The notes beneath the pieces were generated by a model, which saw only the letters and a list, made by a program, of their open reading frames with translations, made no database searches and was not told where the DNA came from. The position numbers and the translations under genes are program-made. DNA of 30,226 nt from JAQUVS01 sp964389735 (lineage in GTDB: Bacteria > Bacillota_I > Bacilli_A > RF39 > UBA660): assembly GCA_964389735.1 (NCBI GenBank), contig CAYMEJ010000011.1:1-30226 (forward strand), written 5' to 3'. Below, piece after piece: positions 1-6,377 of this stretch. How positions within the stretch are numbered: the first letter of the stretch is position 1; each line of letters starts with the position of its first letter.

Positions 1-1
1 T

Positions 2-703
2 GAAAATATGAGAAGAGAAGGATTTGAACTTCAAGTTTCAAAACCAGTTGTTATCATTAAAGAAATTGATGGTGTTAAAATGGAACCATATGAAGATTTA
101 CAAATTGAAACTCATGAAGATACAGTAGGTGCTGTTATTGAACAATTAGGAACTCGTGGTGCTGTAATGGAAAATATGACTAACTTTGAAAATCAAGTTA
201 GATTAACATATACAATACCATCTCGTGGATTAATTGGATTCTCAACTGATTTTATGACATTGACTAAGGGTTATGGTATTATTAATCATACATTTAAAGA
301 ATATAGACCTTACGAAAATATTGAAGTTGGAGAAAGAAAACTTGGTGTTTTAATAACTACTGAAACTGGTAAAACTACGGCGTATGCTTTAGGTGCTTTG
401 GAAGACAGAGGGGTTATGTTTGTTGAACCTGGTACTGAAGTATATGAAGGTATGATTGTTGGAGAATGTAATAGAGAAACAGATTTAGCAGTAAATGCTG
501 TTAAAGGTAAACAATTAACTAATATGAGAGCTTCTTCAGCTGATAAGACTGTTGTATTAAAAAGACCTAGACCAATTACTTTGGAATATGCATTAGATTA
601 TATTAATAGTGATGAACTTGTAGAAGTAACACCATTAAATATTAGATTAAGAAAAAGAATATTAGATACTGAGTCTAGAAAGAAATTTGATGCAAAAAAA
701 TAA
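2..703 (+). CDS. typA: Translational GTPase TypA/BipA, C-terminal part (5' truncated by window)
   Basis: This is the C-terminal part of the ribosome-associated GTPase TypA (BipA), a translation-factor-like protein involved in ribosome assembly and stress or cold adaptation. The reading frame is open from base 2 (Glu-Asn before the first Met), so the gene begins before the window and the Met at base 8 is internal. The visible part holds the EF-G-like domain V (ENMRREGFELQVSKP, then PYEDLQIE and the GAVIEQLGTRGA stretch) and the TypA-specific C-terminal domain (PSRGLIGF, TKGYGIINHTF, ALGALEDRG, NMRASSADK, IRLRKRIL). The GTPase domain lies upstream and cannot be seen. The gene ends in TAA and is closed by a strong hairpin terminator 9 bases later, so it is the last gene of its unit. 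Identity is firm from the conserved C-terminal motifs. Confidence 0.95.
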   Translation, partial: ENMRREGFELQVSKPVVIIKEIDGVKMEPYEDLQIETHEDTVGAVIEQLGTRGAVMENMTNFENQVRLTYTIPSRGLIGFSTDFMTLTKGYGIINHTFKEYRPYENIEVGERKLGVLITTETGKTTAYALGALEDRGVMFVEPGTEVYEGMIVGECNRETDLAVNAVKGKQLTNMRASSADKTVVLKRPRPITLEYALDYINSDELVEVTPLNIRLRKRILDTESRKKFDAKK

Positions 704-711
704 TAAATATT

Positions 712-743
712 AAGAATTATCTTTTAAGATAATTCTTTTTTTG
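712..743 (+). terminator. Intrinsic terminator of typA
   Basis: A perfect 12-bp inverted repeat (AAGAATTATCTT / AAGATAATTCTT, two-base loop on paper) is followed directly by a run of T. It lies 8 bases after the typA stop codon. Confidence 0.9.
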
Positions 744-750
744 TTATAAT
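742..750 (+). promoter_or_regulatory. Extended -10 promoter for the 779 gene
   Basis: TGTTATAAT is a consensus TATAAT with a TG one base upstream. It starts at the end of the typA terminator T-tract, about 30 bases before the next ATG. No good -35 box is visible because that place is taken by the terminator hairpin. An AAGGAGG ribosome site follows at about 766-772. Confidence 0.65.
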
Positions 751-778
751 CTATTTATAGAATAAAAGGAGGTTTATT

Positions 779-1687
779 ATGAACCCAACAAATAATGAAG
801 AAAAAAAAGATAATATAGAAAATAATCCTTATGCATCAGCTTGGGATAAAGAAAATACGACTCCTACTACAAATGAAGAAACACCTGTTGTACAACAACC
901 TGTTAATACAACACCAATAGTAGAGCAATCGCAAGTAACTCCAATTCAACAATCTACACAACAACAAGTAGTTGAGGAACCAAAAGTTACACCAGAGGTA
1001 TTAAATTCACAAATACAAACTGAAGAAAAAGGGACTGATATTCCTGTAACACCAATTAAAGAAGAAATTCCGTATACACCAATAAAAAAATGGAAGGTAG
1101 TTTTATTAATAATTTTCTTTACTTGTGTATTGGGATATATTTGGTTTTTACCTGAAATAGGTGTAATGATTGAGGATTGGAAAAGTGAACAAAACTTAAA
1201 TAAAAAACAACAAACTCCAATAAGTACTCCAACACCTACAGCAACAACTAAACCATCACCTACTGTAACTACAACTCCTAATAAAGAAAATTTGAAAACA
1301 ATTACTTGTGAAGTTAAACCTACTGAACTAACTGAAACAACTAGTTTAGGTGGAAAAATGATTTATTATCATGAAAACAATAAATTAAAGAAAATAGATA
1401 TATATATGTCAACAATATATAAAACTAAAGATAGTTTTTATAATACTGCTGTTACAAATTGTAATACTGAAAATCCTAATTTAAAAAATCATTCTGGATA
1501 TGATGCTTCATGTGAAGTTAATGATTTAACAATTAATAGTATTCAAAAATTTGACTTAAATAATTTTGAAAATTTTTCATATGAAAATAATGGAGTTACT
1601 GAAGAAATATCTTTAGATGCTAAATTAGATGAGGATGTTAATAAATTTATTAGTCAAGCAAAAGCAGAAGGTTATACATGTAAGTAA
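779..1687 (+). CDS. Single-pass membrane protein with TP-rich linkers and a Cys-containing outer domain, unknown function
   Basis: I do not recognise this 302-residue protein. It has a long hydrophilic N-terminal region rich in Gln, Thr and Pro (residues 1-103), one transmembrane helix at about 105-128 (VVLLIIFFTCVLGYIWFL), a second Thr/Pro-rich linker at about 146-168, and a C-terminal domain of about 130 residues with four Cys (in ITCEV, TNCNT, DASCEV and the C-terminal YTCK). With no signal peptide and a basic stretch before the helix, the N-terminal part is probably cytoplasmic and the Cys domain outside, possibly with disulfides. The domain's layout faintly recalls the YehR/DUF1307 group of small surface proteins, but I would not assign it. 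It is monocistronic: an extended -10 promoter and an AAGGAGG site precede it and a hairpin terminator overlaps its stop codon. Confidence 0.85.
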   Translation: MNPTNNEEKKDNIENNPYASAWDKENTTPTTNEETPVVQQPVNTTPIVEQSQVTPIQQSTQQQVVEEPKVTPEVLNSQIQTEEKGTDIPVTPIKEEIPYTPIKKWKVVLLIIFFTCVLGYIWFLPEIGVMIEDWKSEQNLNKKQQTPISTPTPTATTKPSPTVTTTPNKENLKTITCEVKPTELTETTSLGGKMIYYHENNKLKKIDIYMSTIYKTKDSFYNTAVTNCNTENPNLKNHSGYDASCEVNDLTINSIQKFDLNNFENFSYENNGVTEEISLDAKLDEDVNKFISQAKAEGYTCK

Positions 1688-1710
1688 AAGTGCTAATTAG
1701 CACTTTTTTA
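1687..1710 (+). terminator. Intrinsic terminator of the 779 gene
   Basis: A perfect inverted repeat (AAAGTGCT / AGCACTTT around AATT) starts at the last base of the stop codon and runs into a T-tract. Confidence 0.88.
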
Positions 1711-1730
1711 TATTAAAAAACATTTAATTT

Positions 1731-1739
1731 TGATATAAT
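1731..1739 (+). promoter_or_regulatory. Extended -10 promoter for lspA-rluD-gluP
   Basis: TGATATAAT gives a perfect TATAAT with the TG extension, 18 bases before the lspA ATG. The AGAGGTG ribosome site (1744-1750) follows at once, so the leader is very short. Confidence 0.6.
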
Positions 1740-1756
1740 ATTAAGAGGTGAAGAAA

Positions 1757-2233
1757 ATGAAGAAGAATATTTATACAATTACATTAATAACTTTAATTGT
1801 TGATCAATTTATAAAATTTTTAGTTAGTTCTAATATTGTTATTAATAGTACTATTAATATAATACCAAAATTAATTTATCTTACTAACACTAGAAATACT
1901 GGTGCTGCTTGGAGTTTGTTTAATAATTGTACTTGGGCGCTTACTATTATTAGTGCAGTTGTATTTATATTTTTAAACACTTATATTGGAAAAGAGAAAA
2001 AGTTTACTAAATTATCTATAATATATTATGGATTATTATTAGGTGGTATATTAGGAAACTTTGTTGATAGAGTAATTAATAATTATGTTATTGATTATAT
2101 TGGAGTAAAAATATTTAATTATAACTTTCCAATATTTAATTTAGCTGATACTTGTATAGTAGTAGGAGTTATTTTATTGGCTTTTGAAGTTATTAAGGAG
2201 GAAAATCATGGACGTAGTAGTAAAAGAAAATAA
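1757..2233 (+). CDS. lspA: Lipoprotein signal peptidase (signal peptidase II)
   Basis: LspA is the membrane aspartyl protease that removes the signal peptide from diacylglyceryl-modified prolipoproteins, just before the lipid-anchored Cys. The 158-residue protein has four predicted membrane helices and the family motifs in order: VDQ near residue 15, NTGAAWS (47-53), GGILGNFVDR (96-105) and FPIFNLADT (124-132). Asp104 and Asp131 are the expected catalytic pair. The start is ATG at 1757, with the AGAGGTG ribosome site seven bases upstream. A GTG at 1748 lies inside that site and is unlikely. The last 26 bases overlap rluD, whose AAGGAGG site lies inside lspA, so the two are translationally coupled as in many Bacilli. 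The basic tail (GRSSKRK) is encoded in the overlap. Confidence 0.95.
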   Translation: MKKNIYTITLITLIVDQFIKFLVSSNIVINSTINIIPKLIYLTNTRNTGAAWSLFNNCTWALTIISAVVFIFLNTYIGKEKKFTKLSIIYYGLLLGGILGNFVDRVINNYVIDYIGVKIFNYNFPIFNLADTCIVVGVILLAFEVIKEENHGRSSKRK

Positions 2234-3092
2234 TGATAGATTAGATCAATATTTATCTATTGAGTTAGATATTAGTCGTAGTAAAATCCAAAAACTAATA
2301 AAAGAAGGTAAAATACTTCTAAATGGAAAAGAAGTAAATTCTAGTCATCAAGTAAAAGTAGATGATGTTGTTGAAGTGAATGATGATTTAACTTTTGAAA
2401 TAAAAGTAGATGGTGAAGATATTCCATTAGATGTTGTATATGAAGATGATGATTTATTAGTTATTAATAAAAAGAGTGGTATGGTAGTTCATCCAGCTCC
2501 AGGTAATTATACTGGTACTATGGTTAATGCTTTAATATATAGATTTAATCTTAGTAAAGGTAGTAGTCCTATTAGACCTGGTATTGTACATAGGATTGAT
2601 AAGGATACTAGTGGATTATTAGTAGTAGCAAAGAATGATTTTACTCATGAGAAATTATCTGAAATGATAAAGAATAAAGAAGTAGAAAGAATATATATTG
2701 CATTAGTAGATGGCGTTATTATGCATGAAACTGGTACTATTGATGCTCCTATTGGAAGGGATATTGATAATAGACAAAAAATGATGATTACAGATATAAA
2801 TAGTAAAGATAGTATAACTCATTTTAAAGTATTAAAAAGATATAGTGATAAAACATTAATAGAATGTAAATTGGATACTGGTAGGACTCATCAAATAAGA
2901 GTACATATGGAATATATAGGATATCCAATATATAATGATCCTATATATGGTAAGAAGAAAAATACTACTGAATTTGGACAATTTTTACATTCAAAGAGTA
3001 TAAGATTTAAACATCCTAGAACAGGTAAAGAAATATATTTTGAAAGTGATTTGCCTAAAGAATTTAATGATTATTTAGAAACTATAAAATAA
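2208..3092 (+). CDS. rluD: 23S rRNA-type pseudouridine synthase, RluD/RluA family
   Basis: This is a pseudouridine synthase of the RluA/RluD family (YlyB type), which converts chosen uridines of large-subunit rRNA to pseudouridine. The 294-residue protein has an N-terminal S4 RNA-binding domain (about 1-60, with RLDQYLS and SRSKIQKLIKEGKILLNG). The catalytic domain carries HRIDKDTSGL, with catalytic Asp131, then GRTHQIRVH and the C-terminal LHS motif. The start is ATG at 2208 with AAGGAGG six bases before it, inside the end of lspA. An in-frame upstream codon at 2184 lacks a ribosome site. The exact target uridines cannot be read from sequence. RluD proper modifies helix 69, but Bacilli carry several paralogues. 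The rhomboid gene follows after 15 bases in the same operon. Confidence 0.92.
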   Translation: MDVVVKENNDRLDQYLSIELDISRSKIQKLIKEGKILLNGKEVNSSHQVKVDDVVEVNDDLTFEIKVDGEDIPLDVVYEDDDLLVINKKSGMVVHPAPGNYTGTMVNALIYRFNLSKGSSPIRPGIVHRIDKDTSGLLVVAKNDFTHEKLSEMIKNKEVERIYIALVDGVIMHETGTIDAPIGRDIDNRQKMMITDINSKDSITHFKVLKRYSDKTLIECKLDTGRTHQIRVHMEYIGYPIYNDPIYGKKKNTTEFGQFLHSKSIRFKHPRTGKEIYFESDLPKEFNDYLETIK

Positions 3093-3107
3093 TAAGGAGA
3101 TGGAATA

Positions 3108-4247
3108 ATGGAAGAAGAAACAATGGATAGAAAAAATTTGATAGTAATGAAACTTTTACATTATTTTATAACTGAAAGAAATTATAATCCTATTGTATTA
3201 CAAGGTGCAGATGATAAAATTTGGTTAGAAAATATGGATGAGGAATATAAAATAATTAGAGTAGTTTCTACTTATTTACATAACGATGAACAATTAGATT
3301 TTGATTTATTTAAGACAAAGAAAATAGCAAAAAAAATTAAGAGAAAGACATTTTCTTTAACGATGAATGTTTTAAGTATTTATATTGATTTAGGTGATAA
3401 TGTTCATTTAGACAGAATTACTGATATGAAATGTATGTATTTATTTGATGAAACTAATATAGATGAATATGATTTTTTCTTAAAGGAATTTCCTGATATA
3501 GAAAAGAAGTTAAAGTTTAGTGAAGATGGATTACAATTATTTATTAAGATAACTAATGATATTAATAATAAGAATAAGAAGAATGCTACAAAAGCAGAGG
3601 AAGTGTTTAAACAAAAAACTCCTTATATTACATATGCTTTAATAGCAATTAATATATTTATTTATTTTATTGGTATTTTTACTAATTATGATGCTATGTT
3701 AAATGATTATTGTGTATATGGACCATTAGTAAGATATGGTGAGTATTATAGATTATTTACTGGTATGTTTTTACATGTTAATATTTTCCATTTACTTATT
3801 AATTGTTATTCATTATATTTAATTGGTTCTCAAATGGAAAGTTTTATGGGTAAGATTAAATATTTGATTATATATATTGTGTCAGGATTATTTGGTAGTT
3901 TATTATCAATAATTATGAATGTAAATGGTGCTGGTGTTGGTGCTAGTGGAGCTATATTTGGATTATTTGGTAGTATGCTTTATTTTGGATATCATTATAG
4001 AGTTTATTTAGGTAATGTGGTAAAAAGTCAGATAATGCCTACAATTGTATTAAACTTAATATATGGTTTTATGATTCCAGGTATAGATAATGCAGCACAT
4101 ATTGGTGGTTTATTAGGAGGACTTCTAATAACTACTGCAGTTGGAGTAAAATACAAAAGTAGTAAATTCGAAATGATAAATGGATGGGTTGTTTCTATAT
4201 TACTATTTGCATTTTTAATATATATGGGAATATTTAATATAAAATAA
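3108..4247 (+). CDS. gluP: Rhomboid intramembrane serine protease with N-terminal cytosolic domain (GluP/YqgP-like)
   Basis: This is a rhomboid protease that cleaves transmembrane segments within the membrane. The 379-residue protein begins with a soluble region of about 170 residues, as in B. subtilis YqgP/GluP, followed by six or seven membrane helices. The active-site Ser is Ser280 in GVGASGAIFG and the partner His is His331 in NAAHIGGLLGG. HVNIFHLLINCYSL (about 223-236) is the conserved helix 2 region carrying the oxyanion-side His and Asn. Both catalytic residues are present, so it should be active. The TPR repeats of the B. subtilis protein's C-terminus are absent and the protein ends after the last helix. 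The start at 3108 has AAGGAG eight bases upstream. It is the third gene of the lspA operon and is closed by a terminator. Substrates cannot be inferred. Confidence 0.9.
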   Translation: MEEETMDRKNLIVMKLLHYFITERNYNPIVLQGADDKIWLENMDEEYKIIRVVSTYLHNDEQLDFDLFKTKKIAKKIKRKTFSLTMNVLSIYIDLGDNVHLDRITDMKCMYLFDETNIDEYDFFLKEFPDIEKKLKFSEDGLQLFIKITNDINNKNKKNATKAEEVFKQKTPYITYALIAINIFIYFIGIFTNYDAMLNDYCVYGPLVRYGEYYRLFTGMFLHVNIFHLLINCYSLYLIGSQMESFMGKIKYLIIYIVSGLFGSLLSIIMNVNGAGVGASGAIFGLFGSMLYFGYHYRVYLGNVVKSQIMPTIVLNLIYGFMIPGIDNAAHIGGLLGGLLITTAVGVKYKSSKFEMINGWVVSILLFAFLIYMGIFNIK

Positions 4248-4250
4248 AAT

Positions 4251-4273
4251 AAGGGACTATGTCTCTTTTTTTG
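4251..4273 (+). terminator. Intrinsic terminator of the lspA-rluD-gluP operon
   Basis: AAGGGAC / GTCTCTT pair around TAT (one G-U pair), followed by seven or more T. It lies 3 bases after the gluP stop. Confidence 0.85.
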
Positions 4274-4344
4274 TTTATTTAAATTGGTACTATACAAAGT
4301 AATAATTGAATTAATATTTTAGCAAGATTTAATAAATTCATCAT

Positions 4345-4373
4345 TTGTAAAAGAAACAGGAATATGATAAAGT
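4345..4373 (+). promoter_or_regulatory. Possible promoter for the DUF1016 nuclease gene
   Basis: TTGTAA (4345-4350) and TAAAGT (4368-4373) are 17 bases apart, and a TG precedes the -10. Transcription would begin at about 4380, directly at the AAGGAG site, leaving almost no leader. The rest of the 4274-4386 gap shows no other convincing signal. Confidence 0.35.
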
Positions 4374-4386
4374 CTCAAAAAAGGAG

Positions 4387-5283
4387 ATGATTATCATTAA
4401 TTATTATGTAGAAATAAAGGAGCAATTAATTAAAAATGAAGTATATAAAAGAGTAAAAGATTATAGTAAAAATAAAAGTGATTTAGAAACATATTATAAT
4501 GTTGGAAAACTCTTAGCAAATGCAGGTAAGCATTATGGGGAAGGAATAATAAAGGAGTATTCTATTAAATTATCTAATGATATTAATAAAAGATATAATG
4601 AAAGAACATTAAGAAAAATTAGACAATTCTATATTTTATTCGAAAAAGGAAAATGGTCGACACTGTCGACCAAATTAAATTGGTCTCATTATACAGAACT
4701 TTTATCTATTTCTGATATAAATAAAATAAATTATTATATTAATTTATGTGTAAGTAACAATTTATCAGTGAGAGAATTAAGAAATAAGATAAAGCTAAAT
4801 GAATATGAAAGATTAGATGAAAAGACAAAGATAAGATTAGTTAAGAAAAAAGAAAATAGAATAGAAGATTTTATAAAGAATCCAATCATGATAAAAAGTG
4901 ATATAAAGGAAAATATATCAGAGAAAGTTCTACATAAATTAATACTTGAAGATATTTCTTCTTTTATGAAAGAACTAGGAGAAGGATATAGTTTTGTAGA
5001 TGATGAATATAAGATTAAAATAGGAGATAGATATAATTATATAGATATTCTTTTATACAATATTAATTATAATTGTTATGTAGTAATAGAATTAAAAGTA
5101 ACAGAAATAAAAGCAGAGTATATTGGACAAATAAAGAAGTATATGAATTATATAGATGTTAATTTAAGAAATATTAATCAAGATAAAACTATAGGAATAA
5201 TAATATGTAAGAAAGATAATAAGTTTATTATGGAATATTGTAGTGATGAAAGAGTATTTAAAACTACTTATCAAGTAATTTAA
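4387..5283 (+). CDS. DUF1016 / YhcG-family PDDEXK nuclease-like protein
   Basis: The protein belongs to the YhcG/DUF1016 family. It has an N-terminal helical DUF1016 domain (about 10-150, with YYNVGKLL, HYGEGIIKEYS and LNWSHYTELL) and a C-terminal PDDEXK-type nuclease fold (about 170-290). The core is YIDILLYN followed by YVVIELKVTEIKAEYIGQ, supplying the Asp and Glu-x-Lys of the active site. Family members are often carried on mobile or defence islands, sometimes beside restriction genes, but the cellular role is unsettled. Here it stands alone between two housekeeping operons, with none of those partners. The start is uncertain. The only ATG (4387) touches the AAGGAG site with no spacing, while ATT/ATC codons at 4390-4398 sit at normal distance and match where I expect the family to begin. 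Length (about 295) suggests an intact protein. Confidence 0.88.
   Translation: MIIINYYVEIKEQLIKNEVYKRVKDYSKNKSDLETYYNVGKLLANAGKHYGEGIIKEYSIKLSNDINKRYNERTLRKIRQFYILFEKGKWSTLSTKLNWSHYTELLSISDINKINYYINLCVSNNLSVRELRNKIKLNEYERLDEKTKIRLVKKKENRIEDFIKNPIMIKSDIKENISEKVLHKLILEDISSFMKELGEGYSFVDDEYKIKIGDRYNYIDILLYNINYNCYVVIELKVTEIKAEYIGQIKKYMNYIDVNLRNINQDKTIGIIICKKDNKFIMEYCSDERVFKTTYQVI
4654..4672 (+). repeat. GC-rich inverted repeat inside the DUF1016 gene
   Basis: TGGTCGAC and GTCGACCA form a perfect 8-bp inverted repeat around ACT. It encodes part of WSTLSTKL. It stands out in an otherwise very AT-rich gene and would make a stable mRNA hairpin or a cruciform. Confidence 0.7.
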
Positions 5284-5307
5284 TGTATTAAACTTATTTT
5301 TTAGTTA

Positions 5308-5336
5308 TTGCTAATACATATAAATAATGATAAAAT
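5308..5336 (+). promoter_or_regulatory. Promoter of the ireB-ruvX-yrzB-mltG-trmR operon
   Basis: TTGCTA (5308-5313) and TAAAAT (5331-5336) are 17 bases apart, with TGA before the -10 (extended type). An inverted repeat ATGTATTA (5283-5290) / TAATACAT (5312-5319) just upstream overlaps the -35 and might act as a weak terminator or operator. Confidence 0.55.
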
Positions 5337-5371
5337 ATATTTATATTATCGTAGTAAAGGTGGGATAGTGA

Positions 5372-5623
5372 ATGGATTCAAAAACAGAATTATATAGTCT
5401 TGAAGAGTTTGATGATGCCTTAGTTAGAAAAATACTAAATGAGGTTTATGATGCTTTAGAAGATAGGGGATATAATCCACTTAATCAATTAGTTGGTTAT
5501 GTAATGAGTGGGGATCCTGGATATATTTCATCATATAAAGAAGCAAGAAGGAAAATAACTAGTATTGATAGAACTAAGATAATTGAAGTATTACTTACTG
5601 ATTATTTAAAGGGTAAAAAATGA
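5372..5623 (+). CDS. ireB: IreB family regulatory phosphoprotein (UPF0297, YrzL)
   Basis: IreB is a small dimeric protein of Bacillota. In Enterococcus it is phosphorylated near its N-terminus by the PASTA Ser/Thr kinase IreK and restrains cephalosporin resistance. The 83-residue protein matches the family over its full length (YSLEEFDDALVRKIL, ALEDRGYNPLNQLVGY, SGDPGYISSYKEARRKI, IIEVLLTDYLK). A Thr at position 5 is a candidate phosphosite. The ATG is preceded by an AAAGGTGGG site. The stop is TGA, overlapping the ruvX start as ATGA, and it is the only TGA stop in the window. ireB-ruvX-yrzB is a standard Bacillota trio. Confidence 0.95.
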   Translation: MDSKTELYSLEEFDDALVRKILNEVYDALEDRGYNPLNQLVGYVMSGDPGYISSYKEARRKITSIDRTKIIEVLLTDYLKGKK

Positions 5624-6036
5624 GATATTTAGGTTTAGATTTAGGTACTAAAACTTTAGGAATGGCTACATCTGATGCTATGGGAATGATTGCAACAAGT
5701 TATAAAATAGTTAGACACGATGAAGATTATGAAAGTTTAATACCTATGGTAAAAGAAGTAATAGAAGAAAAGAAAATCGATGAATTAGTATTAGGATTTC
5801 CAAAAAATATGAATAATACTATAGGACCTAGAGCAGAATTAACTTTAACTTTTAAAGAAATGTTGGAAAAAGAATTAAATATACCTGTTAACATGCAAGA
5901 TGAAAGAATGACTACTAGACAGGCTGAAAACATTTTAATTAGTAATGATACTAGTAGGAAAAAAAGAAAAAAAGTCATAGATAGTATGGCTGCTACAATA
6001 ATATTACAAAGTTTTTTAGATAGGAAGGGAAATTAA
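5620..6036 (+). CDS. ruvX: Putative Holliday junction resolvase / pre-16S rRNA nuclease YqgF (RuvX)
   Basis: YqgF/RuvX is an RNase H-fold nuclease. It was named for similarity to Holliday-junction resolvases, and in E. coli it acts in maturation of the 16S rRNA 5' end. The 138-residue protein is complete: LGLDLGTKTLG (Asp7), VLGFPKNMNNT, the acidic DERMTT motif (Asp94, Glu95) and DSMAA near the C-terminus (Asp121). These acidic residues are the predicted metal ligands. The ATG overlaps the ireB TGA by four bases, so it is translationally coupled. yrzB begins one base after the stop. Confidence 0.93.
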   Translation: MRYLGLDLGTKTLGMATSDAMGMIATSYKIVRHDEDYESLIPMVKEVIEEKKIDELVLGFPKNMNNTIGPRAELTLTFKEMLEKELNIPVNMQDERMTTRQAENILISNDTSRKKRKKVIDSMAATIILQSFLDRKGN

Positions 6037-6037
6037 A

Positions 6038-6346
6038 ATGGATAAAAATACTTTTAAAATAATTAATAATGAAGGAAAAGAAATTGAATGTAATGTATTA
6101 TTTACTTTTGATAGTGATGAAACAGGAAAGAGTTATATAGTTTATACTGATAATTCTACAGATGAAAATGGAAGCACACAAGTTTTTGCTTCAATATTCA
6201 ATCCAAATGATCCTAATACAAAATTAGAACCAATTGAAACAGAAAAAGAATGGAAAGTAATCGAAACAATTCTTGAAACTTTACAAGAAGAAGTAAAGAA
6301 GAAAGTTGAAGAAAAAGAAAACCAAGAAAGTACAGAAAACGAGTAG
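6038..6346 (+). CDS. yrzB: DUF1292 / UPF0473 family protein (YrzB)
   Basis: This is a small acidic protein of the DUF1292 family, whose function is unknown, found in nearly all Bacillota in this place between ruvX and mltG. The 102 residues show the typical core: an N-terminal beta-rich half with VLFTFDSDETGKSYIVYTD, then FASIFNPND and the WKVIETILETLQEE helix, ending in a Glu/Lys-rich tail. The ATG is one base after the ruvX stop, with GGAAGGGAA as ribosome site. The last codons and stop lie in an 8-bp hairpin at 6338-6357. Recognition rests on conserved order plus the domain pattern. Confidence 0.88.
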   Translation: MDKNTFKIINNEGKEIECNVLFTFDSDETGKSYIVYTDNSTDENGSTQVFASIFNPNDPNTKLEPIETEKEWKVIETILETLQEEVKKKVEEKENQESTENE

Positions 6347-6357
6347 TAATACTCGTT
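6338..6357 (+). promoter_or_regulatory. GNRA-loop hairpin across the yrzB stop codon
   Basis: AACGAGTA and TACTCGTT pair perfectly around a GTAA (GNRA-type) loop. There is no T-tract after it, so it is not a normal terminator. It lies between yrzB and mltG, 10 bases before the mltG ribosome site, and may set processing or the ratio of the two genes. Confidence 0.5.
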
Positions 6358-6377
6358 ATTTGTCATTAAGGAGAAGT

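Noticed and set aside
1748..1756. GTG start of lspA at 1748
   Set aside because: It lies within the ribosome site itself. The ATG at 1757 has the right spacing and fits the family length.
4028..4297. Antisense open frame of 89 codons across the end of the rhomboid gene
   Set aside because: It is the shadow of a hydrophobic AT-rich gene on the other strand. It has no ribosome site or promoter and overlaps a well-supported gene and its terminator. The other minus-strand frames in the window (for example 5727-5978, 8396-8656, 10369-10674, 12622-12924 and 19559-19939) are rejected for the same reason.
5283..5319. Rho-independent terminator after the DUF1016 gene
   Set aside because: The 8-bp repeat has a 21-base loop and no T-tract after it. 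It overlaps the next promoter and is better read as a possible operator or chance dyad.
6306..6377. Start of mltG at 6306
   Set aside because: This would add 24 basic residues from inside yrzB and has no ribosome site. The ATG at 6378 follows AAGGAG and leads straight to the membrane helix.
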